Positions 10,890 through 20,301 of a stretch of 64,000 nucleotides of DNA are shown piece after piece (position 1 is the stretch's first letter; each line of letters opens with the position of its first letter). The DNA lies in assembly GCF_002115805.1 (NCBI RefSeq), contig NZ_JFKC01000009.1, positions 54,024 through 118,023 on the forward strand. The letters are read 5' to 3'. This DNA is from Marivita geojedonensis (lineage in GTDB: Bacteria; Pseudomonadota; Alphaproteobacteria; Rhodobacterales; Rhodobacteraceae). The position numbers were made by a program, and so were the translations under genes. Below the pieces are notes generated by a model. The model was not told the DNA's origin and did not search any database. It saw only the letters and a list, made by a program, of their open reading frames with translations.

Positions 10890-11778
10890 GTGTCGCGTGT
10901 CTACTCTGCCGCTCCTGTTCGAGCGCCAGTTTCCGTTCCCGGTAGAGCGCATACAGGCCTGCGGTCAGGATGATTGCCGCGCCGAGAAGGGTCATGCCGT
11001 CGGGCCGTTCTCCGAACACCAGGATGCCGAGGCTCATCGTGAAGATGAGACGGGTGTAGCGGAACGGAGAGACGACGGCGGCAGGTGCCATTCGCATGGC
11101 CTGCGTGACCGCGTAGTAACCCAGCGCCGTGACCACAACCGCCCCGGCCATATGCGCAGTCGTGACCCGGGTCACCTCACCGGGCGGGTCCATCGCGAGC
11201 ATGAGCAGAAAACCGGTTGGGATCGTGGCTGCAAAGCCCCAGGTGGCCAGCGAGATCGACGGGACATGATCCGGCGCGCGGCGCGTGATCAGGTCTCGCA
11301 GGCCGAGCCCGCACACACCCATCACTGCGAACAGCGCGGCAGGTTCAAAGCCCTCTGCGCCGGGGCGGATGACCAGCAGCATACCCACGATTCCGGCAAG
11401 GATGGCCAGCCACCGCCGCAGGCCAACGGGTTCCTTCAGAAACACCGCCGCGCCCAGTGTCACGACTAGGGGCGCCATCTGCATGATCGCCGCGAAGAGT
11501 GACAGCGGGATCATCCCGATGGACATGACAAGCCCCAGCCCTCCGATGATCTCCAACCCGTTTCGTGCCATGACCCACGGGTGGAAGAAATCCCGGCTGA
11601 ACAGGTTGGCACGTTGCCAAAGGGCGATCAGCACGAAGCACAGGCTGCCGCCGAGGCTCAGAAAGAACATCACGTGTCCCGGCGACAAAGCGCGGGAGGA
11701 CAGCTTGATGAACATGTCGCTGAGCGCAAGAAGCGCCATTGCAAGGATCATCAGAAGAATGGCGCGGACGGTCTGCAT
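10885..11778 (-). CDS. EamA/DMT-family membrane transporter
   Basis: The 297-residue product has about ten hydrophobic helices in two EamA repeats, with no hydrophilic domain, and ends in a short basic tail (YRERKLALEQERQ). DMT proteins of this layout export amino acids, metabolites or drugs; the substrate cannot be read from sequence. Typical EamA blocks are PLSLFAAIMQMAPLVVTLGA near residue 110 and PFRYTRLIFTMSLGILVFGE near 240. Its stop codon lies inside the 12-base operator upstream of eno, so regulation of eno is physically linked to its 3' end. Three more DMT genes occur in the window. Confidence 0.85.
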
Positions 11779-11846
11779 AGCGTCCAGCTACGCCTGTTTG
11801 TCGGCAGAGACCAGACCTGTCGGCCAGCCGGTTCGCCGGATGCCGG

Positions 11847-12257
11847 TCACTTCTTGATCGGCACGCCGTAGAGTTCGAGCTTGTGGCCCTTCAGCCTGTA
11901 TCCAAGCTTCGCGGCGATCTTTTCCTGCAGGGCTTCGATTTCGGGATCGACGAATTCGATCACCTTGCCCGTCTGCAGGTCGATCAGGTGGTCGTGATGG
12001 TCGCGTTCGGCGTCTTCGTACCGGGCGCGCCCGTCTCCGAAATCGACCTTCTCGAGGATTCCGGCCTCTTCGAACAGTTTGACCGTGCGGTACACCGTGG
12101 CGATCGAAATGTTCGGATCGAGTTTGGACGCGCGGGCGTAGAGCTCTTCGACATCGGGGTGATCGGTTGCGTCTTCCAACACCTGTGCAATCGTGCGGCG
12201 CTGCTCGGTCAGGCGCAGTCCCTGGGCTTCGCAGCGCGAGATGATGGTGTCGGACAT
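11847..12257 (-). CDS. fur: Fur-family regulator, Fur/Mur type
   Basis: The 136-residue protein is a metal-dependent repressor with the winged-helix DNA-binding domain (about 1-80; SIATVYRTVKLFEEAGI at the recognition helix) and the dimerisation domain. The metal-site region reads ERDHHDHLIDLQTGKVIEF, so the HHDH cluster is present. The CxxC pairs of classical Zn-structured Fur are absent, as in alphaproteobacterial Fur/Mur. In Rhizobiales and Rhodobacterales many such proteins sense manganese (Mur). The HHHHF-type haem motif of Irr is not present, so Irr is unlikely. It is flanked by two DMT transporter genes on the same strand. Confidence 0.85.
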   Translation of the reverse strand: MSDTIISRCEAQGLRLTEQRRTIAQVLEDATDHPDVEELYARASKLDPNISIATVYRTVKLFEEAGILEKVDFGDGRARYEDAERDHHDHLIDLQTGKVIEFVDPEIEALQEKIAAKLGYRLKGHKLELYGVPIKK

Positions 12258-12333
12258 CGTCGGGGCCCCTTGTCGTGGTGCAGAGAGGTTTAGCCAACCC
12301 GGCTTGCCATGACCATAAGCCGGGCGGCAAAAA

Positions 12334-13179
12334 TTATGTCCTGCGGCGCAGGTGCCAAAGGTAAAGCCCGAGCGACGTCACCACGATCGCGCCACCGACA
12401 AACATGTTCGGGGTGGGGGCTTCGCGCAGAAAGGTCCAGACCCAGACCGGCCCGAGCACGGTTTCAAGCAGGAGAACGAGGCTCACGTTGACCGACGCCG
12501 TGTGGCGCGAGGCTTCGGACATCAGGTAGAACGACAGGGGCAGCACGACGAAACTCGCAAGTGCGATGGCCCAGGTCGTTCCCGAGGTCATCTCTCCGAT
12601 ATCCGTCAGGCTGAAGGCGCTCAGCCCGGCAAGGATGGAGCCGCTGCCGACGGCAGGCAGAAGCGGCATCTCGGGGTTGTGGCGCAGCAGGGTGAAACTC
12701 AGCGCAAGGCTGATCGCCACGCCAAGCCCGCAGGCCACTCCGGGCAACGCGCCCGTGGTCAGGGTCACATCGCCTTTGCCGGACATGGCCAGCACGATCC
12801 CCGCACAGACGACCGCAATCGTGATCCATGTCGCCGGGCGCGTGGGTTGCCGGTAAAGCAGCCACGACAGCAGGGCGGCCCAGATCGGGACCGTGGCCAC
12901 TGCGATCAGGACCAGCGCCACCGGTGCAATTGCAATCGCCGGGGCAAACAATGCGGCATTGGCCCATTGCGCCAGGATCAAGCCCGCCCCAACCGCCGAG
13001 GCAAGACGCGCGACATGGCGGATCTGGCCTGTCAGCACCGCAGCCGTCAGAAACAGCGTTCCCATCGCAAGCCCGCGCCACGCCACAAGTGGCGCGGGAT
13101 CAAGCCCGGACAAACGGATCAGCAGCGCGTCCGGTGTCAGAATCAGGACACCGAGACAGGCCAGAAGGATACCTTTCAT
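12334..13179 (-). CDS. EamA/DMT-family membrane transporter
   Basis: The 281-residue product has about ten membrane-spanning helices in two EamA repeats (first block GLDPAPLVAWRGLAMGTLFL near residue 25, second near 230, VSLVLLLETVLGPVWVW). It is a probable exporter of unknown substrate. It lies downstream of the TerB/DUF533 gene with 14 bases between them and could be co-transcribed with it. It is not a close copy of the other DMT proteins in this window. Confidence 0.85.
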   Translation of the reverse strand: MKGILLACLGVLILTPDALLIRLSGLDPAPLVAWRGLAMGTLFLTAAVLTGQIRHVARLASAVGAGLILAQWANAALFAPAIAIAPVALVLIAVATVPIWAALLSWLLYRQPTRPATWITIAVVCAGIVLAMSGKGDVTLTTGALPGVACGLGVAISLALSFTLLRHNPEMPLLPAVGSGSILAGLSAFSLTDIGEMTSGTTWAIALASFVVLPLSFYLMSEASRHTASVNVSLVLLLETVLGPVWVWTFLREAPTPNMFVGGAIVVTSLGLYLWHLRRRT

Positions 13180-13193
13180 TCAGAGCGTCAGGA

Positions 13194-13970
13194 TCAGCTG
13201 TAAAGCGGCTGAACCCCCATCTGCATGTGCAGCGCGTTCACCGTGGGTTGGTCCAGATCCATCGCCCGCGCCAATGCGTCGAGGTATTGTGCCTCAGGTT
13301 GGGTATCGAGCCGGATCGCCATAAGAGACGCGGAATAGACCTGCGCGCGCAGCGGTGCGGGCGTGTCGGCAGCCAGTGCGTCGACATCCACCGGGGCGGC
13401 CAGTTGTTCCTGTACGAAGGCGATGTCTTCGGCATCGGCATCGTCGCCCACCGTGTCGAGGATCTTGGCGCGTTCGGCTTCGTCAATGCCGCCGTCGCAT
13501 TTCGCGGCCTGGATCATCGCGCGCAGCATCAGGGCAGCGGTTTCCTCGGCCTGCGGGGCAGCCGCGCCGGAATTGGCGAACTGGTCGAGCATGCCCCCCA
13601 TGTTCTTGCCACCGGCGGCGGCCATTCCGCCCGCGGCAGCCAGAAGGCCGGCCAGTCCGGCACCGCCCGCGCCACCAAGCTGCGACAGCAGCCCTCCCTT
13701 GTCGCCGGCAGCCTGACCAGCAGCGCCGCCGCCCATCATCGCCGACAGGTCCAGCCCGCCGGATTGCAGTTTGTCCATGATGCCGGCAAGCGGGTTGTCG
13801 CCCCCCATCATCTGCCCCATCTGCGCCTGGATCTGAGCCATGGGATTGTCGCCCGGAACCTGCGCGCCGCCCATCAAACCGCCCAGGCCCTTTCCGCCGG
13901 ACAGATGGTCAACGCCGCGCGCTGCGGCATATCCGATGGCCACTTTGGCCAATGTTCCCATGAGACTCAT
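13194..13970 (-). CDS. TerB/DUF533-family protein
   Basis: The 258-residue product has a Gly/Met/Ala-rich low-complexity N-terminal half (GLGGLMGG, QMGQMMGGDNPLAGIMDKLQ, LLSQLGGAGGAGLAGLLAAA) and a C-terminal all-helical TerB-like domain (about 145-258). That domain opens with ALMLRAMIQAAKCDGGIDEAE, the usual DUF533 acidic loop. The family is linked to tellurite resistance or inner-membrane stress but has no established biochemical activity. The ATG at 13970 has GGAG eight bases upstream and is preferred over the longer frame. It is divergent from the DMT gene at 14115. Confidence 0.75.
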   Translation of the reverse strand: MSLMGTLAKVAIGYAAARGVDHLSGGKGLGGLMGGAQVPGDNPMAQIQAQMGQMMGGDNPLAGIMDKLQSGGLDLSAMMGGGAAGQAAGDKGGLLSQLGGAGGAGLAGLLAAAGGMAAAGGKNMGGMLDQFANSGAAAPQAEETAALMLRAMIQAAKCDGGIDEAERAKILDTVGDDADAEDIAFVQEQLAAPVDVDALAADTPAPLRAQVYSASLMAIRLDTQPEAQYLDALARAMDLDQPTVNALHMQMGVQPLYS

Positions 13971-14114
13971 ATCAAAACTCCGTCGATCAGATTGTCTTAC
14001 TCGGGGCAGGATGCCCGATTCGCGCGTGGGATGTGGAAAAACCTTTGCCATCGCGGAAGATCAGGGCTTTTCCGACGGAACGTGGCGAAGGTCTTTCTGC
14101 TTGACCCCGGTCGC

Positions 14115-15023
14115 ATGCGGGTGTCCCTGAGCCGGATGGAACGCAAGGATGCAATCGATCTGGCCGGAGCGGCGGGGCTTGTGGTGTTTGCCACGGTGCT
14201 CGCCTTCAATCAGGTGGTGATCAAGGTCACGAATGCCGGGTTCGGCCCGGTTTTCGCAGCCGGGCTCCGATCGGCCTTGGCGCTTGGGGTGCTGGGACTG
14301 TGGCTCTGGCTTCGGGGCAGGCGGCTGGAGGGTCTTCGGCGCACCTTCTGGCCCGGGCTGCTGCTCGGCGGGTTGTTCACGGTTGAGTTCATCTTTCTGT
14401 TCATCGCGCTGGATCTGACCACGGTATCCCGCGTGTCGATCCTGTTCTATTCGATGCCGGTCTGGCTGGCGTTGATTGCGCATTTCTCTTTGCCCGGGGA
14501 AACCCTGTCCTGGCGGCGCGCGTTTGGGTTGGCGTTGGCTATGGCGGGTGTCGTCTGGGCGCTGTTCGATCCGGACTCGCGGGAGGCAGGAAGCCTGACG
14601 GGCGATATTCTTGCGCTGCTGTCGGCTTTTGCCTGGGCCGGGATCGCACTGACCGTGCGTCTTACCAGGGTGTCCGAGCTGAAACCGGAAAGCCAGTTGT
14701 TCTGGCAACTTTCGGTGTCGGCGGTCGGACTGCTGGCCGTGGCCCCGCTGTTCGGTGAGCTTATCCGCACGCCAACGGCGCTGCATCTCGCCGGACTTGC
14801 CTTCCAGGCGGTCTTTGTGGCGAGCCTCGGTTTTCTGTTCTGGCTTCGCCTGATGACGATCTACCCGGCTTCGGACATCGCGGCGTTCAGCTTCCTGTCT
14901 CCGGTGCTGGCCGTAGGTCTGGGGTGGCTGCTGCTGAACGAGCCGGTGGGCCCCGGATTTCTTGGCGCGATGTGCCTTGTCGCCGTCGGGATCGTGCTGA
15001 TCAACCGACGGCGCAGGCGCTGA
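14115..15023 (+). CDS. EamA/DMT-family membrane transporter
   Basis: The 302-residue product has about ten helices in two EamA repeats (first LAFNQVVIKVTNAGFGPVF, late block DIAAFSFLSPVLAVGLGWLL). Substrate unknown. The start is uncertain: ATG codons at 14115 and 14136 are both possible and neither has a convincing Shine-Dalgarno. It ends one base before the stop of selO on the opposite strand, so the two genes converge with no room for a separate terminator. Confidence 0.8.
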   Translation: MRVSLSRMERKDAIDLAGAAGLVVFATVLAFNQVVIKVTNAGFGPVFAAGLRSALALGVLGLWLWLRGRRLEGLRRTFWPGLLLGGLFTVEFIFLFIALDLTTVSRVSILFYSMPVWLALIAHFSLPGETLSWRRAFGLALAMAGVVWALFDPDSREAGSLTGDILALLSAFAWAGIALTVRLTRVSELKPESQLFWQLSVSAVGLLAVAPLFGELIRTPTALHLAGLAFQAVFVASLGFLFWLRLMTIYPASDIAAFSFLSPVLAVGLGWLLLNEPVGPGFLGAMCLVAVGIVLINRRRRR

Positions 15024-15024
15024 G

Positions 15025-16443
15025 TCAGGTCCCGCAGAACGTGGCCTCGACGACCTCCTCGGGGGCGGGCGGTTTGCGCAGATCGCCAAACTGTTCCCGC
15101 GCGTCATAGGGCATGGCATAGGCCGCCATCAGACGGTGGAAAAGACTGTCGTCCCCGGCAACCGCATCGGTGATCATTTCCTCGATCCGGTGATTGCGTG
15201 GGATGAGAACGGGGTTTGCCGCAGTCATCCACCCGTGCGGGTCGTTTTCGTCGTCAAGTCTTGCGGACCAACGCGCGGACCACTCGTCGAACGCAGACGC
15301 GTCGGCAAACTGTTCGCGGGCAGTGCCGTCTGCAAGCCCGCGAAACGTGTTGGTGAAGTCTGCCTCGGCCGTTTGCATCAGTGTCAGCAGATCCGCGATC
15401 AGAGAGGCATCTCCGGGCTCTGGATCGGCAATCCCGATCTTTGCCCCGAACCGCCGCAGCCATTCGGCCCGGATCATGTCCGGCATGGTGTGGATCTGCG
15501 CAGTGAAGGGTTCAACCGAGGCTTCGGGGTTCGGCATCAGAGACAGCAGCGCGGTTGCCAGTTGCGCCATGTTCCACACGATGATGTCGGCCTGCGCGGC
15601 ATAGCTGTAGCGTCCATAGCGGTCGATTGAGGAATAGACGGTTTCAGGGTGATAGCTGTCCATGAAGGCACAGGGGCCGTAATCGATGGTTTCGCCCGAA
15701 ATGCTGCAATTGTCGGTGTTCATCACGCCATGGATGAAGCCAAGGCTCATCCAGTGGGCGACGAGGGCCGCCTGGCGCCGCATGACCGCGTCGAGAAAAG
15801 ATGCCGGGTCTGTGGCGTCGGGATAGTGCCGCGCAACAGCATAGTCGAACAGCGTTTGCAGCGCTTTGGTGTCTCCGCGGGCGGCAAACACCTGAAACGT
15901 GCCGACACGCAGATGACTTTGCGCCACACGGGTCAGGACCGCACCGGGCAGCGGGCGTTCGCGGATCACCGGTTCTCCGGTGCGTACGGCCGCCAGTGCG
16001 CGGGTCGTTGGAACCCCCAGCGCGTGCATGGCCTCGCTCACCACGTATTCGCGCAGAACCGGGCCCAGCCACGCCCGCCCGTCGCCCATGCGGGAAAACG
16101 GCGTGCGGCCCGACCCCTTGAGCTGAATGTCTCTCCGCATACCATCGGTGCCGATGGTTTCGCCCAGAAGGATCGCGCGTCCATCGCCAAGCTGCGGGTT
16201 GTATTGACCAAACTGATGTCCGGCATAGAGCTGCGCCAGCGGGGCGGCACCCTCGGGCACGGCATTGCCTGCAAAAAGCGCGGCGATGTTCGGGTCGTCC
16301 AACCCGTCAATGCCAAGCTCACGCGCAAGGGGTTCGTTCAGGGCGATCAGCGACGGTTCTCGCACCGGCTCCGGATGGACACGGGCGAAAAACCCGTCGG
16401 GCAGGGCGGCGTAGCTGTTGTCGAAGGGAATGTGCAGGGTCAT
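15025..16443 (-). CDS. selO: SelO-type protein adenylyltransferase (YdiU/UPF0061)
   Basis: SelO is a pseudokinase-fold enzyme that transfers AMP from ATP to protein hydroxyls and is tied to redox stress. The 472-residue product shows the family hallmarks [18 protein letters not shown] near residue 70, the nucleotide-binding [11 protein letters not shown] near 110, and [19 protein letters not shown] near 240, the inverted active-site region. The extreme C-terminus TFCGT keeps a cysteine at the position where eukaryotic SelO has selenocysteine. Length is normal. A GNAT gene and a nucleoside hydrolase gene lie upstream on the same strand. Confidence 0.93.
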   Translation of the reverse strand: MTLHIPFDNSYAALPDGFFARVHPEPVREPSLIALNEPLARELGIDGLDDPNIAALFAGNAVPEGAAPLAQLYAGHQFGQYNPQLGDGRAILLGETIGTDGMRRDIQLKGSGRTPFSRMGDGRAWLGPVLREYVVSEAMHALGVPTTRALAAVRTGEPVIRERPLPGAVLTRVAQSHLRVGTFQVFAARGDTKALQTLFDYAVARHYPDATDPASFLDAVMRRQAALVAHWMSLGFIHGVMNTDNCSISGETIDYGPCAFMDSYHPETVYSSIDRYGRYSYAAQADIIVWNMAQLATALLSLMPNPEASVEPFTAQIHTMPDMIRAEWLRRFGAKIGIADPEPGDASLIADLLTLMQTAEADFTNTFRGLADGTAREQFADASAFDEWSARWSARLDDENDPHGWMTAANPVLIPRNHRIEEMITDAVAGDDSLFHRLMAAYAMPYDAREQFGDLRKPPAPEEVVEATFCGT

Positions 16444-16492
16444 GCCGCTGATATAGGGGCGGGATCGTCAGCGCGCCAGAGACCGCACGCGC

Positions 16493-16939
16493 CTACAACT
16501 CTCGCGACATGTAGGCATAGCCCTCGCGGGTGACGAACTTGGCGCGCTGGTAGAACCGGATCAGCGTCTCGTTTTCCAGATCAGCCTCAAGGTGGAGGGC
16601 GCGGACGCCTCCCTGTTGCAACGCTTTGGCCAACCCGTTCAACGCCTCCGAGCCCATACCGCGTCGGCGCACGGCGCTGCGGACATAGATCTCGTCCACG
16701 ATCGCATCCATGCCGCCGTATTCGATGGACCATCCAAACGAAATGACCACGTAACCGACAGGTGCGCGGCGCGGACCGATCAGCCAGATGGCTCCGTGCG
16801 GGCTGCCTTCGAGCAACGGCATGATCGCGTCATGTTGGTGTTCCGGGGATGTGGCCAGCCCCTGATGTTCATGAAACGCCGCGACCAGTGGCAGCAGTTT
16901 GGGCGCGTCCTCAGGGGTGGCCAGATGCAGCGATCTCAT
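16493..16939 (-). CDS. GNAT-family N-acetyltransferase
   Basis: The 148-residue product has the GNAT fold: the acetyl-CoA binding motif A reads VDEIYVRSAVRRRGMGSEAL (about residues 80-100), followed by NETLIRFYQRAKF near the C-terminus. The acceptor is unknown. Its ATG at 16939 overlaps the stop codon of the nucleoside hydrolase gene by four bases, so the two are translationally coupled. This also fixes the start; the longer frame would run into the neighbouring gene. Confidence 0.85.
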   Translation of the reverse strand: MRSLHLATPEDAPKLLPLVAAFHEHQGLATSPEHQHDAIMPLLEGSPHGAIWLIGPRRAPVGYVVISFGWSIEYGGMDAIVDEIYVRSAVRRRGMGSEALNGLAKALQQGGVRALHLEADLENETLIRFYQRAKFVTREGYAYMSREL

Positions 16940-17877
16940 AGGCGGGCCAGCCGGTCCGTCAGCAGGGCAAAGAACCCGTCGGCGTCGATGTCCCCCATGA
17001 AGGTGGCGTTTGGTGGGCGATCGGTCACGCGCCACCAGTCCGCAACGGTCATGCCAAGTGTCAGCTCGGACCCGGTTTCAATTTCGACATTGATGTGCCG
17101 ACCGGTGAAAAGTTCGGGCTTGATCAGATATGCGGTGACGCAGGGGTCGTGCAGCGGCGCGCCTGCGCTGCCGTATTTTTCCTTGTCGAACCGTTCAAAG
17201 AAATCCGTCATTTCCGCCACTGCAATGCCGACGGGAGTGCCCAGCGCGCGGAACGCGTCATTGCGCTGTTTGGTGACCAGCGCCTTGTGGGTCACGTCCA
17301 GTGTCATGACGGTGATCGGTGCGCCGCAGTCGAAAACGATCTTCGCCGCCTCTGGATCGACATAGATGTTGAACTCTGCCGCCGGAGTGATGTTGCCGAC
17401 CTCGAAATATGCGCCGCCCATCAGAACGATTTCCTGGATGCGGTTCGCAATATCCGGCGCGCGGGTCAGAGCGGTGGCGATATTCGTCAGCGGACCCAGA
17501 GGGCAGAGCGTGACTGTTCCTTCAGGCTCGGACCGCAGAGTGTCGATGATGAAATCCACCGCATGCTGTTCCTCAAGCGGCATGGTCGGGTCGGGCAGGG
17601 TTGGCCCGTCGAGACCGGTCTTTCCATGCACATGTTCCGCCGTGACCAGCTTGCGCGCGATGGGGGCGTCACATCCGGCAAACACCCGGGTGTCCGGTTT
17701 GCCGGCAAGTTCGCAAACGATCCGTGCGTTCTTCTGCGTGAGCGGCAGCGGCACGTTGCCTGCAACGGCCGTGATTCCCAGAACGTCGAGGTCATCCGGC
17801 GACGCAAGGGCCAGCAGGATCGCGACGGCGTCATCCTGGCCGGGATCGGTGTCGATGATGATTTTGCGGGGTGCCAT
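16936..17877 (-). CDS. Inosine-uridine preferring nucleoside hydrolase family
   Basis: The 313-residue product should hydrolyse the N-glycosidic bond of ribonucleosides for salvage. The calcium-binding N-terminal signature KIIIDTDPGQDDAVAIL is intact. The central ligand block VLMGGAYFEVGNITPAAEFNIY (about 163-184) and the later DPCVTAYLI are also visible. A strong ribosome binding site (AAGGAGG) lies five bases before the ATG at 17877, which decides the start over the longer frame. Base specificity cannot be predicted. It overlaps the GNAT gene by four bases. Confidence 0.92.
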   Translation of the reverse strand: MAPRKIIIDTDPGQDDAVAILLALASPDDLDVLGITAVAGNVPLPLTQKNARIVCELAGKPDTRVFAGCDAPIARKLVTAEHVHGKTGLDGPTLPDPTMPLEEQHAVDFIIDTLRSEPEGTVTLCPLGPLTNIATALTRAPDIANRIQEIVLMGGAYFEVGNITPAAEFNIYVDPEAAKIVFDCGAPITVMTLDVTHKALVTKQRNDAFRALGTPVGIAVAEMTDFFERFDKEKYGSAGAPLHDPCVTAYLIKPELFTGRHINVEIETGSELTLGMTVADWWRVTDRPPNATFMGDIDADGFFALLTDRLARL

Positions 17878-18029
17878 CGAAGCCTCCTTGGTTGGCGCGG
17901 TGGTGACACGGGGCAGGCGCAGGATCAAGCGCGATGATACAGGCGGGCGGGCGTTTGCCTGTTCCTTCAGCAACGCGATTGCAGACGCATTTTGGAGTGT
18001 TAGACTTGCCACATATGTGAGGAAACAAG

Positions 18030-18057
18030 TTTACATCTGGCTCGTTAGCGCTAACAA
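18030..18057 (+). promoter_or_regulatory. zwf promoter with LacI-type operator over the -10
   Basis: TTTACA (18030-18035) and TAACAA (18052-18057), 16 bases apart, form a candidate promoter 36 bases before the zwf ATG. The perfect palindrome GTTAGCGCTAAC (18044-18055) overlaps the -10 element, which suits repression. The same 12 bases occur upstream of eno at an activator-like position. Confidence 0.55.
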
Positions 18058-18092
18058 GACGCTGACCGAAGTAGAATCGGAAGGACCGCGCC

Positions 18093-19547
18093 ATGGTGTC
18101 TCGCGTTATTCCCGTAGATCCGTTTGATCTGGTGATTTTTGGTGGTACGGGGGATTTGGCTCGTCGCAAAATCTTGCCCGGGCTGTTCCGGCGCTTCTGT
18201 TCGGGGCAGATGCCGGAAGGCTCGCAGATCATCGGGGCCGCGCGTTCAGACATGGATGACGCTGGCTATCGGTCGATGGTGGCGGACGCGATTGCCGAAT
18301 TCGGCGGATCGCGTGGCAGCGAAAGCGGAATGCTCGAAGCGTTTCTGGAAACCGTGTCCTACGTGATGACCGACGCTAAGGGCGATGGCGGCTGGGCGCA
18401 GCTCAATGAAAAGGTGCGCGACAACAAGGTCCGTGCGTTTTACTTTTCGGTGGGTCCGTCGCTGTTTGGGGACTTGGCAGAGCGGCTGCACAGGTTCGGC
18501 ATGGCGACACCGGACAGCCGGATTGTCGTCGAAAAGCCGTTCGGACATGACCTCGCTTCGGCCAAGGCGCTGAACGCGACGCTGGCCAAGCATTTCGACG
18601 AACATCAGATTTACCGGATCGACCATTATCTGGGTAAGGAAACCGTTCAGAACCTGATGGCGGTTCGCTTTGGGAACATGCTGTTCGAGCCGCTCTGGAA
18701 CGCGCAGTATGTCGATCATATCCAGATCACCGTGGCTGAAACCGTGGGTGTCGGCGGGCGCGGTGGTTATTATGACAAGTCCGGCGCGATGCGGGACATG
18801 GTGCAGAACCACCTGATGCAGCTTCTCTGCCTGATCGCGATGGAGCCGCCTTCGAAATTCGAACCGGATTCGGTGCGGGATGAAAAGCTCAAGGTCATCC
18901 GCGCGCTTGAACCGGTGGATTGGCACCACATCGTGCGCGGTCAGTACGGCGCCGATGAAAACGGCCCCAGCTATCGCCAGGATGTGGAAGACCCCAAGTC
19001 GCGTACCGAGAGCTTCATTGCCATGAAGTGTCATATCTCGAACTGGCGCTGGGCGGGGACGCCGTTTTATCTGCGCACCGGCAAGCGGTTGAAGTCCCGT
19101 GCGTCCGAAATTGCTGTTGTGTTCAAGGATGCGCCGCACTCGATCTTCGGGGCAGATGCCGGGCGGCACCGCAACGTGCTGGCCATCCGGCTGCAGCCGA
19201 ACGAAGGCATGACGCTGGATGTAACGATCAAGGAACCGGGACCGGGGGGGATGCGTCTTCTCGACGTACCGCTGGATATGAGCTTTGCAGACGCGCTGGG
19301 CCCGGATGCCGAAGAGGTGCCGGACGCCTATGAGCGTCTGATTATGGACGTGATCCGGGGCAACCAGACGCTTTTCATGCGAGGGGACGAGGTCGAAGCC
19401 GCATGGGCGTGGACCGACCCCTTGATCGAGGGCTGGCAAGCACGCAACGATGTGCCCAAGGAATACGAACCCGGCAGTTCCGGTCCCGAAGACGCCCTGA
19501 TGCTGATGCATCGGGATGGTCGCAAGTGGCGCGACGTGAAGGCCTGA
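18093..19547 (+). CDS. zwf: Glucose-6-phosphate 1-dehydrogenase
   Basis: Zwf oxidises glucose 6-phosphate to 6-phosphogluconolactone, feeding the Entner-Doudoroff and pentose phosphate routes. The 484-residue protein has the dinucleotide-binding motif FGGTGDLARRKILPG near residue 13, the active-site block RIDHYLGKE with the catalytic His/Lys near 177, and a normal C-terminal beta domain. GGAAGGACC precedes the ATG. It is the first gene of zwf-pgl-pgi, and the LacI-type operator upstream suggests control by carbon source. Confidence 0.97.
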   Translation: MVSRVIPVDPFDLVIFGGTGDLARRKILPGLFRRFCSGQMPEGSQIIGAARSDMDDAGYRSMVADAIAEFGGSRGSESGMLEAFLETVSYVMTDAKGDGGWAQLNEKVRDNKVRAFYFSVGPSLFGDLAERLHRFGMATPDSRIVVEKPFGHDLASAKALNATLAKHFDEHQIYRIDHYLGKETVQNLMAVRFGNMLFEPLWNAQYVDHIQITVAETVGVGGRGGYYDKSGAMRDMVQNHLMQLLCLIAMEPPSKFEPDSVRDEKLKVIRALEPVDWHHIVRGQYGADENGPSYRQDVEDPKSRTESFIAMKCHISNWRWAGTPFYLRTGKRLKSRASEIAVVFKDAPHSIFGADAGRHRNVLAIRLQPNEGMTLDVTIKEPGPGGMRLLDVPLDMSFADALGPDAEEVPDAYERLIMDVIRGNQTLFMRGDEVEAAWAWTDPLIEGWQARNDVPKEYEPGSSGPEDALMLMHRDGRKWRDVKA

Positions 19548-19619
19548 ACCGCCGGACGCATGCCGCGGCTTGCCGGATGGCGGCTGCGGTGACGCACAAA
19601 AGTGGAGCGAGGTGACCGC

Positions 19620-20297
19620 ATGAATTACGAGCTGCAAACCTATCCCGACCGCGAGATGCTGGCGATGGATCTCGCCAACAAGCTTGCCGGTGATCTGCGG
19701 ACGATCCTTACCCATGAGGACCGTGTTGTGCTGGCTGTCCCGGGGGGCACGTCGCCCGGACCGGTGTTCGACGATCTCTGTGCCGCCGACTTGGACTGGA
19801 GCCGGGTCGATGTGATGCTCACCGACGAACGATGGGTGCCCGAGGACAGCGACCGCTCGAACACGCGCCTGATCCGCGAGCGACTGCTGGTCAACCGGGC
19901 CGCAGCAGCGCGGCTGCTGCCGCTCTACGTCCCGGCACACGAACCTGAAGAGGTGCTGGCCGAACTGGAATCGCAGATCATCGATGAACTGCCGCTCGCT
20001 GTGGTGCTGCTGGGTATGGGCAACGACATGCATACCGCCTCGATTTTTCCGGGAGCGGACCAATTGGCCAAGGCGCTTGATCCCCACGCGCCGATCCTTG
20101 TCCCGATGCGGGCACCCGGCGCGCCCGAGCCACGGATCACGCTGTCGGCGCGGGTGCTGAACGAGGCAATCCGCAAACATGTGCTGATCTTCGGGGATGA
20201 GAAACGCGAGGCGCTGGAAAACGCGCGGGGCAAGTTGCCGGAAGATGCACCGATCAACGCCGTTCTCGACGGCGCAACTGTTCACTGGGCGGAGTAA
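19620..20297 (+). CDS. pgl: 6-phosphogluconolactonase
   Basis: Pgl hydrolyses the lactone made by Zwf to 6-phosphogluconate. The 225-residue product has the family blocks VVLAVPGGTSPGPVFDDL near residue 37 and VDVMLTDERWVPEDSDRSN near 63, and the usual LLGMGNDMHTASIFPGAD near 127. The ATG at 19620 has GGAGCGAGG upstream and matches the family start. It lies between zwf and pgi; pgi begins four bases after its stop, so translation is probably coupled. Confidence 0.95.
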   Translation: MNYELQTYPDREMLAMDLANKLAGDLRTILTHEDRVVLAVPGGTSPGPVFDDLCAADLDWSRVDVMLTDERWVPEDSDRSNTRLIRERLLVNRAAAARLLPLYVPAHEPEEVLAELESQIIDELPLAVVLLGMGNDMHTASIFPGADQLAKALDPHAPILVPMRAPGAPEPRITLSARVLNEAIRKHVLIFGDEKREALENARGKLPEDAPINAVLDGATVHWAE

Positions 20298-20301
20298 GAC
20301 C

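Noticed and set aside
12828..14114. N-terminal extension of the DMT transporter frame by about 430 codons
   Set aside because: It runs antisense through the TerB-family gene and another transporter, and has no membrane or domain character.
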